Of a stretch of DNA of 64,000 nucleotides, positions 54,312-63,733 are shown in pieces. Each line of letters opens with the position of its first letter. The stretch's first letter is position 1. The translations under genes and the position numbers were made by a program. Source of the stretch: Bacteroidaceae bacterium (lineage in GTDB: Bacteria > Bacteroidota > Bacteroidia > Bacteroidales > Bacteroidaceae); the NCBI GenBank assembly GCA_017619585.1, contig JAFZSA010000028.1, positions 62,001 to 126,000 of the forward strand. The letters are read 5' to 3'. Below the pieces are notes generated by a model. It was not told the DNA's origin and made no database searches. It saw nothing but the letters and a program-made list of their open reading frames with translations.

Positions 54312-56300
54312 ATGAAGAAAACTTTTCTTATCGTGCTGTTTGCACTAAGCGCATTTACAGGAATGGCGCAGGTAAAATCTAGTCTTGACCTTTGTATGAG
54401 AGATGAAGAAACGGGCGAATGGCTCATCGGCCTGTATGATGATTTTGCTGTCTACGACTGTCAGTTCTGGGACTACGAAAGAGTGGAAAAGGCGAAAACC
54501 ACAATAAAGTTAAAAACGGACTTTGGTAACAAGAACAAGGAATCGCTAAAGGCCAAACTGGTACTGAAACAAGGCAAGAAACGACTGGAAGTAGAGCTGA
54601 AGAAGAACATCCTGAGCATAGACGGCATAAAGCACCATGTATCAGAACTGGCCTCGAAATACCTGCCTGACTATCCCAAGAAGGACACTTGCAGCACCTT
54701 CAAGGATACACGCTACCAGACAGATACCGTAACCCTTGTTGGCTGGCTGAAGAATATGCCACAGGAGATGAAAGACAAAGGCAACGAATATACTGTATGG
54801 GGGTGCGATGATATTTTCACAGGCGACTACAGCAATCCTAATATATCTACAGGCAAGATTGACTCACTGGGGCGCTTTATGGTGAAGATTCCCATGATTA
54901 ACTCTGCTGAGGTGACTCTCGACATAGCCCGAAATACAATCTATACTCGAAGCGTCATCTCTACCATCTTTGAGCCGGGCGAGACTTACTTCCTGCTCAA
55001 CGACTTCAATAGCGGGCAACGACTGTTTATGGGCAAGAACTGTCGTCTGCAAAACGAATTACAGAACTGCAAGAGATGGGGATTCCATGACATACCAGAG
55101 AAGAAGATGGACGAGGAGGCTGCCATAAAATTCTTCGAGAATATGAGAAAACACGAGAAAGAAAATACGGACAACCTACAACAGATAATTGCAGAGCATC
55201 CCACCCTCTCTGACCGCTATATCAACTACATCAAAGGAAATATCAACGCCGGAGAGGGATTTTCAATGAATCAGGCAAAGCACCATGTAAAAGACAGGCG
55301 CATTCCTATGCCGGTCCTCAACACCTTAGGTCAACAAATATGGCAACGACGCATACGTCCCTACACACTTTATAACAATTTTAAACCATTCCTGAGTGAT
55401 TACATAAACCAGTATGTTTCACGCGTTGATAAAAGCAATTATCGTCAGAACTTTTACGCTTCTATCCTTCGGAAATACAGAGATGCCGGCAAAGTAACAA
55501 TTACTGATAAGGAACTGGCTATTATTGACAATTACGCTAAGACACACAAAGGTTTTGACGAATATAATGAAATCGTTATTCGCAAGGACATTAGCCAAAT
55601 CTTATTCGAGGATGAAGTGCCTATGTATTATTACTATTGCATGCAGAGTATCATGGATTCCATAGGTTGCGATCAGGACTTGCGCGACATCCTCATTACC
55701 CAGCGTCTGTATTTTGAAAACATACAGAAATATGACACACTAACAAACTGCATGATGCAATTTGTTGAAGAGAATGTGAAGATGCCAGCCGCTAAGGCAT
55801 TCTTGAAGGCTCAGCAGGAAAGACTTCTGGCTCTGAAACAAAGTACCCTCTCTTATGCAACAAGCATAAAGTCGGCAGAGGATTTGGTAAACATGACGGA
55901 TGGCGAGAAAATGCTGCGTAAGATTCTGGAGCCCTACAAGGGCAAGCTGGTGCTATTGGATGTATGGGGCACTTGGTGCAGTCCTTGCAAGCAAAACCTC
56001 TCGCACAGCCAGGAGGAATACGAGCGTTTGAAGGATTACGACATTGTCTATCTCTACTTGGCTAACGGAAGTAGCGATGAAGCCTGGAAGAACGTTATCA
56101 AGCAGTACAATGTAATGGGCGAGAATGTGGTTCACTACAACCTGCCTCAGGATCAGCAACAGGCCATCGAAAACTTCATTGGTTTATCTGGCTACCCCAC
56201 GTACAAGCTGTTCGACCGCGAAGGCAATCTGCTGGACCTGAAAATCAATGCATTTAACCTACTAAACGACCTGGAAGAGTTGCTGAAGAAACTGAAATAA
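54312..56300 (+). CDS. Exported TlpA-like thioredoxin-fold protein
   Basis: 662 residues with a signal peptide (MKKTFLIVLFALSAFTGMAQ). About 530 residues of unknown fold, partly helical, precede a C-terminal thioredoxin-like domain (about 540-660) with the active site WCSPC (C556 and C559) in the TlpA/ResA context VLLDVWGTWCSPCKQNL and cis-Pro region SGYPTYKLF. Such Bacteroidota proteins act in periplasmic disulfide or envelope redox work. It is the only gene here with a clear sigma-54 promoter; the CPBP protease gene follows by 46 nt. Confidence 0.88.
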   Translation: MKKTFLIVLFALSAFTGMAQVKSSLDLCMRDEETGEWLIGLYDDFAVYDCQFWDYERVEKAKTTIKLKTDFGNKNKESLKAKLVLKQGKKRLEVELKKNILSIDGIKHHVSELASKYLPDYPKKDTCSTFKDTRYQTDTVTLVGWLKNMPQEMKDKGNEYTVWGCDDIFTGDYSNPNISTGKIDSLGRFMVKIPMINSAEVTLDIARNTIYTRSVISTIFEPGETYFLLNDFNSGQRLFMGKNCRLQNELQNCKRWGFHDIPEKKMDEEAAIKFFENMRKHEKENTDNLQQIIAEHPTLSDRYINYIKGNINAGEGFSMNQAKHHVKDRRIPMPVLNTLGQQIWQRRIRPYTLYNNFKPFLSDYINQYVSRVDKSNYRQNFYASILRKYRDAGKVTITDKELAIIDNYAKTHKGFDEYNEIVIRKDISQILFEDEVPMYYYYCMQSIMDSIGCDQDLRDILITQRLYFENIQKYDTLTNCMMQFVEENVKMPAAKAFLKAQQERLLALKQSTLSYATSIKSAEDLVNMTDGEKMLRKILEPYKGKLVLLDVWGTWCSPCKQNLSHSQEEYERLKDYDIVYLYLANGSSDEAWKNVIKQYNVMGENVVHYNLPQDQQQAIENFIGLSGYPTYKLFDREGNLLDLKINAFNLLNDLEELLKKLK

Positions 56301-56346
56301 CACCATATATATAAGGTATAACCTAAACTGAAAGAACATAAGAACG

Positions 56347-57216
56347 ATGAGTAAAGGAAAGGAACTCTGGAGAGCCATCAAATTATTTCTGCTGTATACT
56401 GTTATTGGCGAAGTGATTACAGGATTGGGAGCCTGCTCTTTGCTGTTTCGCGGTCTGTCAAAGCACATGAGCAGAGAAGCCATTATGGAAAGTATCTATG
56501 AATCTAACTATTATAAGCTGTTAGAATGTACAGCATATCTGCTGATTATCATCATATTCATCAACAATCGGTATGTCAAGATGTCGCTTGGGCGTATGGC
56601 TCGCATGAACCGTAGAACTCTGTGGACAGCAATTGGCATAGCAGCCATGATTGGCATGGGCTGTATATTTTCTGATGTTTCTTTCTGGGAACTAATTGGT
56701 GGCGAAGACCGTTTTTTCCCTGGGGAATCGGCGGTGTTAGAAAAAACATACGGGGCAATGGCTAAAGGCGTTCTGGGCATGCTGGCTGGCGCCATCCTGG
56801 CTCCGATTTCAGAGGAGATTCTATGCAGGGGAATTATATTGCGTAGCATGCTCAAGATGAGATGGCATCCGTGGGTAGCTATCCCTATGTCGGCCCTCAT
56901 CTTTTCCGTCTGGCACGGCACCGCATTTCAGACAATTTCTATTCTGCCCTTTGGTATCATCTTTGGTTGGCTCTATTGGCGCACAAAGAGCCTGCTGCCC
57001 TGTATTATCATACACATAGTGAACAATGCTATTGCCTTTGGTTCATATTATATCCCAGAATCCAGCGATGATGATACAGAAGTCAGCATGAAAGTATGGA
57101 TTATCATATTTGCCATCAGCATTTCCCTAATAGCATTCGGCATCAACTGGTACAGAAAGAAGACACAACCCCAATACAAAGGCATCTCCCTCAGGGAGGG
57201 TCAGGAACTTTCCTAA
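56347..57216 (+). CDS. CPBP family intramembrane metalloprotease
   Basis: 289-residue polytopic membrane protein (CAAX protease/bacteriocin-processing family, Abi). The three family motifs are present: EEILCR (E156, E157, R161), FSVWH (F186, H190) and HIVNN (H223, N227). About seven hydrophobic helices. Bacterial substrates are mostly unknown. It follows the TlpA-like gene closely and may share the sigma-54 transcript. The last residues (GISLREGQELS) are coded by a REP-like sequence (57185-57206). Confidence 0.88.
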   Translation: MSKGKELWRAIKLFLLYTVIGEVITGLGACSLLFRGLSKHMSREAIMESIYESNYYKLLECTAYLLIIIIFINNRYVKMSLGRMARMNRRTLWTAIGIAAMIGMGCIFSDVSFWELIGGEDRFFPGESAVLEKTYGAMAKGVLGMLAGAILAPISEEILCRGIILRSMLKMRWHPWVAIPMSALIFSVWHGTAFQTISILPFGIIFGWLYWRTKSLLPCIIIHIVNNAIAFGSYYIPESSDDDTEVSMKVWIIIFAISISLIAFGINWYRKKTQPQYKGISLREGQELS

Positions 57217-57252
57217 GGAATTGTGCCTGTTTTCTCATTTTTAGCAGCAAAG

Positions 57253-57284
57253 TTTGGAGGATGTTGTAAAATCAAGTACTTTTG
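57253..57284 (+). promoter_or_regulatory. Promoter of the double esterase gene
   Basis: TTTG (57253-57256), 20 nt, TACTTTTG (57277-57284). The ~75-nt leader contains the AT-rich tandem repeat at 57328-57359. Confidence 0.78.
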
Positions 57285-57327
57285 CACGAAAGATTGGCAT
57301 TTGGCACATTGAGCATTGCCCCTTCAA

Positions 57328-57359
57328 TTATGAATTATGAATTAAAAATTATGAATTAT
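57328..57359. repeat. AT-rich tandem repeat in the esterase leader
   Basis: AATTATGAATTATGAATT followed by AAAAATTATGAATTAT, the same unit as at 4983-5066. It is open in the esterase frame and produces a false extension of 28 residues up to 57282. Confidence 0.8.
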
Positions 57360-57365
57360 ATAAAG

Positions 57366-59087
57366 ATGAGAAAATTTATTCTTCTATTAGCCCTTTCCTT
57401 CTCCCTGATGGGAATGGCTTGGGAACGACAGAGTGTATGGCCCAAAGGCAAGATGCCTGATGCACAGGAGCATCAGATTGCCGCAATGACAAACGAGACG
57501 GGTGCCAAAGGTTTCAAACCCGAGAAGTTCAGAACAGCTTACCTGGAGTGGTTTGAGAAGCCTGAGAATCCCAACGGATGCTGTATGATCCTTATATCTG
57601 GCGGTGGCTACTTTAACTGCTGCGATGTGGGCCTCATCAAACAATGGCACGAGCGCTTTACAGCCCTTGGCTACCAATGTGTGAACTTTGTGTATCGTAC
57701 CCCTCGTCCTGAAGGCCTGCCTATCTATCAGACAGCATGGGAAGACGGACAGCGTGCCGTCCGTTTGGTGCGCAGTCAGGCAAAGAAGCGTGGTTTCGAC
57801 CCAGAACATATAGGAACCATCTCTATGTCTGCTGGCTCACATCTGGCCGTATTGCTGGCTACCAGCTCGCAGACACCTGCCTACGAGCCTGTAGATAAAC
57901 TGGATACCGTTCCCTGCCACATCAACTGGGCCATTGCTGATGCTCCTGCATACGTAACTACGGATGGCGAACTGGGAACACCAGCCACGCAGCAGGGTTA
58001 TGGACCTAACATCAAGTTGAGCTCTTGCTTTAAGTTCGACGAAAAGACCTGCCCCATGAGCCTGCATCACGGAGGTTTGGATGAATACACACCCAACGGC
58101 TCTACCCTTATCTACAGGGAGTTGCGCAAGCGTAAGATTCCTGCAGAGCTGCACCTCTATCCCAACAAGAGGCATGGTGCCTTCGGATTGGATCGTGCCA
58201 TTGAGTTCCTGACTCAGTTGGGAATCCCCGGTCCTGTGGCTCCAGAGGAAGAAATCATGAAACGCTATCCCAACGATGATGCACGTAAGGAGAAGATTAC
58301 ACAGGACGTTTGGCCTGAGGGAAAGACTCCTCTCTTCCAGGAACACCAATGCAAGCCTTACATAGAGTGGCACTTCCCCAAGGAAAAGAAGACCAACGCC
58401 ATACAGATTATCTACTCTGGTGGTAGCTATGAGGGCAATGGTCCTGACGGCTTCGAGGTGGCTCCTGCCCGTCGTTACCTGAATGAATTAGGTATGACGG
58501 TTGTAACCATGAAATATCGTACGCCCCGACCCAAGAATATGCCCAAGCACATTACCGCTTGGCAGGACTTGCAGCGTGCCATCAAACTGGTTCGCAGTCA
58601 GGCAGAGAAGTACGGCTTAGATCCTAACAAGATAGGTATTATGGGAAGTTCAGCAGGCGGACATCTGACATTGATGGGTGTCACCTCTTCTCAGCAGCAG
58701 TCATACCTGCCCATAGACAATATCGACAAACTGCCCTGCAACGTACAATGGGGTATTGGCATCTATCCTGCCTATGCACTTACAGACGGAGCAGAGGAAC
58801 ATAACACTACAGGCGGAAACGATGACAGCGCCATATTGGTTCCTGAGTTCAACTTCGACCTGAAGACCTGTCCCATGTTGTTTGTTCACGGTGATGCCGA
58901 TGTATGGGCTACCATGAACTCCGTTAAGACTTGGGAGAAGATGCGTGCCATGGGTATTCAGAGCGAGTTGCATTCTCTGGCCCTGCGCCCCCATTGCTTC
59001 CAACGCAAGGCATCACCCGGCACAGGCAGCTACACTTGGCTGGGACGCATTAGCGAGTTCCTAAAAGACCAAAAGATTCTGAAATAG
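57366..59087 (+). CDS. Exported esterase with two tandem alpha/beta-hydrolase domains
   Basis: 573 residues with a signal peptide (MRKFILLLALSFSLMGMAW). Two homologous hydrolase domains: residues about 22-285 and 315-573, each starting with VWP-GK, then an oxyanion-type SGGGYF or SGGSYE, VYRTPRPEGLP or KYRTPRPKNMP, a QRAVRLVRSQA-type helix and the nucleophile. Domain 1 has SMSAG (S155; the first glycine replaced), D239 and H270; domain 2 has canonical GSSAG (S429), D510 or D512 and H543. This fits carbohydrate-type esterases (acetylxylan esterase-like) that remove acyl groups from glycans. I chose the ATG at 57366 because it begins the signal peptide. Confidence 0.85.
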   Translation: MRKFILLLALSFSLMGMAWERQSVWPKGKMPDAQEHQIAAMTNETGAKGFKPEKFRTAYLEWFEKPENPNGCCMILISGGGYFNCCDVGLIKQWHERFTALGYQCVNFVYRTPRPEGLPIYQTAWEDGQRAVRLVRSQAKKRGFDPEHIGTISMSAGSHLAVLLATSSQTPAYEPVDKLDTVPCHINWAIADAPAYVTTDGELGTPATQQGYGPNIKLSSCFKFDEKTCPMSLHHGGLDEYTPNGSTLIYRELRKRKIPAELHLYPNKRHGAFGLDRAIEFLTQLGIPGPVAPEEEIMKRYPNDDARKEKITQDVWPEGKTPLFQEHQCKPYIEWHFPKEKKTNAIQIIYSGGSYEGNGPDGFEVAPARRYLNELGMTVVTMKYRTPRPKNMPKHITAWQDLQRAIKLVRSQAEKYGLDPNKIGIMGSSAGGHLTLMGVTSSQQQSYLPIDNIDKLPCNVQWGIGIYPAYALTDGAEEHNTTGGNDDSAILVPEFNFDLKTCPMLFVHGDADVWATMNSVKTWEKMRAMGIQSELHSLALRPHCFQRKASPGTGSYTWLGRISEFLKDQKILK

Positions 59088-59116
59088 ACCCCTCTCCCTG
59101 CTCCCCCGAGGGGGAG
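59088..59116. repeat. REP-like element after the esterase gene
   Basis: ACCCCTCTCCCTGCTCCCCC then GAGGGGGAG, immediately after the stop codon; nearly the same as the copy inside sufS at 41536. Confidence 0.8.
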
Positions 59117-59123
59117 TGAACAT

Positions 59124-59160
59124 AAAAAAAGGAGATTCAGTTAACGAATCTCCTTTTTTC
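59124..59160. terminator. Bidirectional terminator between convergent genes
   Basis: GGAGATTC (59131-59138), 7-nt loop, GAATCTCC (59146-59153), with A's before and T's after. The stop codon of the CotH-like gene lies in its loop. Confidence 0.88.
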
Positions 59161-61312
59161 CGTTTTTGATGTATACACCCTTTTTTAATTTCGAATTTCG
59201 AATTTTGAATTTTGAACTGATCAGTCGACCGCTAAGGTCATAAACATCGTTATTTTGAACTTTTCCTTTTGAATTTTGAATTTTAGCTATTCCATCAGTA
59301 ATATCATCTACCACAAAAACTTTGCGAGTTATGGTAGCACTCCAACTGGAATTGTTCTTGCTTATGGCACGTAGCGTCACTTCGCCTGGGGTAAGGGATT
59401 GAACCAAATTCTCCTTGCTGTACAGAATTGCCTGAGGCGTCTCCTCCCCTGAAATACTCTCCTCCCAAGAGACAGGATAGCTACCATCAGTAGTGTACAT
59501 GATATAGGAACCTTGCAAGAGGGTCAGCTCGTCGGAAAGAAAGATGGTATCGCCATCAGCCACTCGCCTTCCGTTAACAAGGAACACAGGAGCCTCAACT
59601 GTTGCATACCAGCCCTTCTTCTTGAGTTGTGCTATCAGGTTTTCCGTGCGTTGGGGGAAGAACTCCTCATGAAGGCGTCTGTTCTCAAGGGTATGGTGGA
59701 CATCGGCACGGTACAACTCACCACGCGAAGTGTAGGGGTGCACATCCTTTCGGTAATCACCCCAACGGGCCGACTCGGCATATATAGCCATAGAGATAAC
59801 GCTTTGCAAACTATCCCAAAGAGCTATGGCTGATTGAGCCCGAAGCAAACCGCCATCATCCTCCAGATGTTTATAGGCACGATCCATAAAACGATGCCGG
59901 AAGGTGCGGTTCTTCATCAGGTTCTGAAAAAGATAGGAGGGGCAATCCTTGTTATTGACGTCAAGGACATTCTTGGAAGCGCTGTACAAAATCTGCTCAG
60001 AATCCCAGCAGATAAAACGGAAACCTTGAGTGTTATCCTCACGATTGCAAACAGCGACCCAGTTGTGATGGTCCCAATCAGCATTGCCGCCATACTGGTT
60101 GATGAGCATATAATCCATGAAGTTATCCACATCCAGGAACACCTCGGGTACAGTATCCGGGGATAGCGGCTGCTGGCCGATAATCATATTGTACGTCTGC
60201 TGATTTGTAGCCTTCTCTGAGAGACGCATCAGTTGGTTCCACTTGTCGAGCGTTCCCTCCGACGCCTCCAGATAATCCTCACGCTTTATCACATCATAGT
60301 CAGCCTTCAAGCCGCCAAAGTGGTATTTGCAGTAATCATCATCTATACGTTCCGACAGATTATAAAGACCCCAATAAAGACCATTCAGAAAGACATTGAT
60401 ATACACCCCGTCGCTGGTATCGTAGCCCATACGCTTTTGCATCCGACGTGCCCACAGGTCTCTGCCGTACTGAGCCCTGCTGCGTTGGGTGGCGTCTGAG
60501 TGTATCCAGGAATAATTATAAAAGGTACGCACGATAAGGGAGTTGAAACGTGCCACATTCTCCTCACCGAAGACAGGATACTTCAGGGTTTTCTTGCCAT
60601 ATTCATCCTTGAAGGTAAGGCGGAAGGAATGCTTGGGGTTCTTCTCCGGCACACGTCCCTGCCCACCATGTATCTTCAAGCCACAACCTGCCGTCAGGTC
60701 ATGACCAGCTCCCATCAGCTCGACGGAAGCTGCACGTTCCCATCCTCGTCCGTCGCTATCCGATGTACCTGTATAAATGTATATACCACCCGTCTGTTCA
60801 TCATACGTCTTATTGAAGAGATTTCCCTTATCCGTTACAATAGACAATGTAGGGATGGAGTAGAAAGCCTCTGTGATGTTAGCGGCATAGGAACGGTCGG
60901 AAGTCAGCTCGGGGTCCATCCCGTAATCTGCTGGTGCCGTTCCGCTGATAGTGGAATACTTGCCCCAAGTAGTAGGATAACCATCTGGCGCATCGGGCTG
61001 TTCAAGAACAGACGAGGGGAAGATATAGGATACCGTAACAATATCAGAGAAACGGGTGCCGTTCTTGAATTCTGCTGCACGCACTATCAGGGTAGTGCCA
61101 ATATAGATATTGCCAGAAAACTGAAGGCTGGTTGCTGTGGGCTCACTCCCATCCAAGGTATAGCGGATAACGGCACCGGATTCATTGGTGCTGATTCTTA
61201 GCATGAACGGACTTTTGTAAATCCCATGGGGCTTATTGAAAGTCAACTCTGCCCGCAACGGAGAAAGGGCGAGCAAGAGCATTATTATTAGTATATATGG
61301 CTTCCTGTACAT
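59141..61312 (-). CDS. Exported CotH-like protein with chitobiase-type domains and sorting-type tail
   Basis: 723 residues. Signal peptide MYRKPYILIIMLLLALSPL (about 1-21), a chitobiase/FN3-like domain (VIRYTLDGSEPTATS), a CotH kinase-like domain (about 150-470; GLKIHGGQGR, FLNGLYWGLYNLSERIDDDY), a second chitobiase-like domain (IMYTTDGSYPVSW) and the tail YDLSGRLI ... GVYIKNGKK. Members of the CotH family include spore-coat protein kinases; the role in Bacteroidota is unclear. Tail segments are coded by AT-rich tandem repeats (59186-59218, 59252-59284). The ATG at 61312 is preferred over a TTG at 61336. Confidence 0.85.
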   Translation of the reverse strand: MYRKPYILIIMLLLALSPLRAELTFNKPHGIYKSPFMLRISTNESGAVIRYTLDGSEPTATSLQFSGNIYIGTTLIVRAAEFKNGTRFSDIVTVSYIFPSSVLEQPDAPDGYPTTWGKYSTISGTAPADYGMDPELTSDRSYAANITEAFYSIPTLSIVTDKGNLFNKTYDEQTGGIYIYTGTSDSDGRGWERAASVELMGAGHDLTAGCGLKIHGGQGRVPEKNPKHSFRLTFKDEYGKKTLKYPVFGEENVARFNSLIVRTFYNYSWIHSDATQRSRAQYGRDLWARRMQKRMGYDTSDGVYINVFLNGLYWGLYNLSERIDDDYCKYHFGGLKADYDVIKREDYLEASEGTLDKWNQLMRLSEKATNQQTYNMIIGQQPLSPDTVPEVFLDVDNFMDYMLINQYGGNADWDHHNWVAVCNREDNTQGFRFICWDSEQILYSASKNVLDVNNKDCPSYLFQNLMKNRTFRHRFMDRAYKHLEDDGGLLRAQSAIALWDSLQSVISMAIYAESARWGDYRKDVHPYTSRGELYRADVHHTLENRRLHEEFFPQRTENLIAQLKKKGWYATVEAPVFLVNGRRVADGDTIFLSDELTLLQGSYIMYTTDGSYPVSWEESISGEETPQAILYSKENLVQSLTPGEVTLRAISKNNSSWSATITRKVFVVDDITDGIAKIQNSKGKVQNNDVYDLSGRLISSKFKIRNSKLKKGVYIKNGKKEIR

Positions 61313-61333
61313 TATTTTGTCTGAATAGTGTTG

Positions 61334-61363
61334 CAAATATATACTTTTTTATCTATCTACAAA
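61334..61363 (-). promoter_or_regulatory. Putative promoter of the CotH-like gene
   Basis: On the minus strand TTTG (61360-61363), 18 nt, TATATTTG (61334-61341). The gap is one base shorter than usual; the leader would be about 15 nt. Confidence 0.5.
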
Positions 61364-61389
61364 TATATAAGCACAAGAAAAGACATAAA

Positions 61390-61422
61390 AAAAGCCCCTT
61401 CTGCATGACAAAAGGGGCTTTT
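61390..61422 (-). terminator. Terminator after the GH92 gene
   Basis: AAAAGCCCCTT (61390-61400) pairs with AAGGGGCTTTT (61412-61422); on the minus strand a run of seven T's follows. Confidence 0.88.
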
Positions 61423-61444
61423 ATGACGTAATATGTCTATAGGA

Positions 61445-63679
61445 TTACTTCTTCTCACTCATCTGGAACTGAAGTGTTCCGCCAGCAGTAATCTGCTTGT
61501 GAGTCAGCGTCCAGTTGGTTACCTTCTGACCGTTCAACTTCACGCCCTTAACATAGATGGCCTTGTCGCTCTTACGGGGAGCCAGGATAGTGAAGTCCTT
61601 GCCGCCAGCCAAGTGGAGTGTTGCTTTCTGGAAGAGAGGAGTACCAATGGTGTACTCGGCACTACCGGCATTGAAGGGATAGAAGCCAAGGGCTGAGAAG
61701 ATGTACCAAGCCGACATCTGTCCGCAGTCGTCATTACCGGCATAACCGCAAGGTGTCTCGTTATAGAAGGTGCTGCGAATCTGGTTTACCAACTCCTGAG
61801 TGCGCCAAGGCTGACCTGCAAAGTTGTACAGGTAAGCTGTATGATGGCTGGGTTCGTTGCCATGGGCATACTGACCCACAAAGCCACTGGCATTGCCGTT
61901 TACCTCACCGCTGGTAGCTGTCAGGGTGAAGTTCTCGTCCAGCTTCCTGATGAAGCCCTTCTCACCACCCAATAGTTCTATCAGGCCCTTGGGATTCTGG
62001 GGAACAAACCACATATACTGCCATGCATTACCCTCGATGAAGCAAGGCTCCTCGTAGCTCAGAGGATCAAACTTCTCCATGAAGTTACCCTTGCTGTCCT
62101 TGGGACGGAAGAAACCGATGGTGGGGTCCCACAGGTTGCGGTAGAACTCGCTACGCTTCAGGAAGCGCTCGTAATCTGCCTGCTTGCCCAACTTCTTGGC
62201 AACGGCAGCTACGCACCAGTCGTCAAAGGCCTGCTCCAGGGTGATGCTGACGCTGGTACCCTGCAAATCCTGAGGCATATAGCCGTACTTCTCCCAAACC
62301 TCGAAGGGGCTGTTGGTATGTGTACGGGTACTGCTCTCATACATAGCCTTGTAAGCCTTCTCCACATCCACACCGGGGATTTCTGCCAAAATAGCATCTG
62401 CCAAGACAGGAATGGCGTGGTTGCCAATCATACAGTAGTTGTCCTGACCCCACAAATCCCAGATAGGCAGATAGCCGTAGGTCTCCTGGTGCAGAATCAT
62501 GTCGCGGACAAACTGAGCGGCTACATCAGGGCAGAGCAATGTATAAAGGGGATGAGCAGCACGGAAGGTATCCCAAAGGCTGAAGGTGCTGTGGTAAGCC
62601 TGACCCTTGGGCATCTGCTTAATCTCGAAGTTGGTATCCATGTAACGACCGTCAACATCACTCATGGTGTTGGGTTGCATCAGCACGTGGTAGAGACCTG
62701 TATAGAAGATTGTCTTCTGGGCATCTGTACCCTCAACGTCTATGCATGCCAGTTCCTTCTCCCATGCATCATGGGCAGCTTTGGTGTAGTAATTGAAATC
62801 CCAGCTCTGAGCCTCGGCCTTCATATTCTTACGGGCTCCGTCGTTATCAACAGCAGAGATAGAAACCTTCACCATCAGGTCCTGAGTGTCCTGATTGCTG
62901 AACTCAAGGGCAGCACGCAGGGTACGTCCGTTCATCACATCGCTCTTACCAACGGAACGCCCCCCATCCATCATCAGACGGTTCTGAATAGGCTTGCTAA
63001 ACTCGGCACGGAAATAAACCTTACGCAACTTGGCCCAACCTGTCAGCACACGGAAACCCTCAACAGTATGGTCGTCAACCACACGAATCTGGCTCTGGAT
63101 AATCTGATAGGCACGTCGACCAGAATAATAGGCATCGCCTCGCCAAGTCATACGATCCAAATCGAGGATTACTGTCTGCTGAGCAGCACTCTTGGGGAAG
63201 GTGTACTTATGGATACCGGCATGAACGGTGGCAGAGAGGTTAACCAAGATGTCCTCGTTCTGCAGCTTCACCATATAGAAGCCGGGGGTTGCCGACTCCT
63301 CGGCATGCTTGTATGTCTGTGCAAAGATACCCTTCTTCAGCTCGGCAGGTGTCACCTTCTTGATAGAAGGCATCAGGGAGATATCTATCAGGTCGGTACA
63401 ACCCGTTCCGCTCAGGTGGGTATGAGTGAAACCGAAGATACTGTCCTTATTGAAATCATAACCGCAACAAGGGTCATAAGTCACATACTGCTCCATCTCG
63501 GGGCAGAGCTGAACCATACCCTGAGGCATGGTAGGACCGGGGAAGGTACTGCCGCTAAGGGCGCCCGTCTCATCGGTCTGTGTTCCTATAAAGGGATTTA
63601 CATACTTTGTGTAGTCAATGGCCTGCAACTGCACAGCTGCAGCCATCATAACAATCAGAGATAAAAATGTCTTTTTCAT
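61445..63679 (-). CDS. GH92 family alpha-mannosidase, exported
   Basis: 744 residues with a signal peptide (MKKTFLSLIVMMAAAVQLQA). GH92 marks: VNPFIGTQ (27-34), GSTFPGPTMPQGMVQLCPE in part, GFTHTHLSGTGC, FSLWDTFRAAHPLYTLL and, near 647, GNDDCGQMSAWYIFSALGFYP in part. GH92 enzymes are calcium-dependent exo-alpha-mannosidases acting on N-glycans and yeast mannans. No SusC/SusD genes are seen nearby, so this is not a full utilisation locus in the window. A partial hydrolase gene lies 54 nt upstream on the same strand and may share a transcript. Confidence 0.95.
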   Translation of the reverse strand: MKKTFLSLIVMMAAAVQLQAIDYTKYVNPFIGTQTDETGALSGSTFPGPTMPQGMVQLCPEMEQYVTYDPCCGYDFNKDSIFGFTHTHLSGTGCTDLIDISLMPSIKKVTPAELKKGIFAQTYKHAEESATPGFYMVKLQNEDILVNLSATVHAGIHKYTFPKSAAQQTVILDLDRMTWRGDAYYSGRRAYQIIQSQIRVVDDHTVEGFRVLTGWAKLRKVYFRAEFSKPIQNRLMMDGGRSVGKSDVMNGRTLRAALEFSNQDTQDLMVKVSISAVDNDGARKNMKAEAQSWDFNYYTKAAHDAWEKELACIDVEGTDAQKTIFYTGLYHVLMQPNTMSDVDGRYMDTNFEIKQMPKGQAYHSTFSLWDTFRAAHPLYTLLCPDVAAQFVRDMILHQETYGYLPIWDLWGQDNYCMIGNHAIPVLADAILAEIPGVDVEKAYKAMYESSTRTHTNSPFEVWEKYGYMPQDLQGTSVSITLEQAFDDWCVAAVAKKLGKQADYERFLKRSEFYRNLWDPTIGFFRPKDSKGNFMEKFDPLSYEEPCFIEGNAWQYMWFVPQNPKGLIELLGGEKGFIRKLDENFTLTATSGEVNGNASGFVGQYAHGNEPSHHTAYLYNFAGQPWRTQELVNQIRSTFYNETPCGYAGNDDCGQMSAWYIFSALGFYPFNAGSAEYTIGTPLFQKATLHLAGGKDFTILAPRKSDKAIYVKGVKLNGQKVTNWTLTHKQITAGGTLQFQMSEKK

Positions 63680-63691
63680 ATATATTTAAAA

Positions 63692-63715
63692 CGTTATGTC
63701 GTTATTACGTTATAA
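63692..63715. repeat. CGTTAT-type short repeats before the GH92 gene
   Basis: ACGTTAT, TCGTTAT and ACGTTATAACG in a row in the 54-nt space between two genes. The unit resembles the hexamers inside rnhB (40907-40938). Confidence 0.6.
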
Positions 63716-63733
63716 CGGGATTTGATGGCCGCC

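Noticed and set aside
57301..57319. Second sigma-54-like site (TTGGCAC) before the esterase
   Set aside because: The next GC is not 10 nt from GG, and a good primary-sigma promoter is present at 57253-57284.
62318..63664. 448-residue open frame opposite the GH92 gene
   Set aside because: Antisense of a certain gene; composition typical of a shadow frame.
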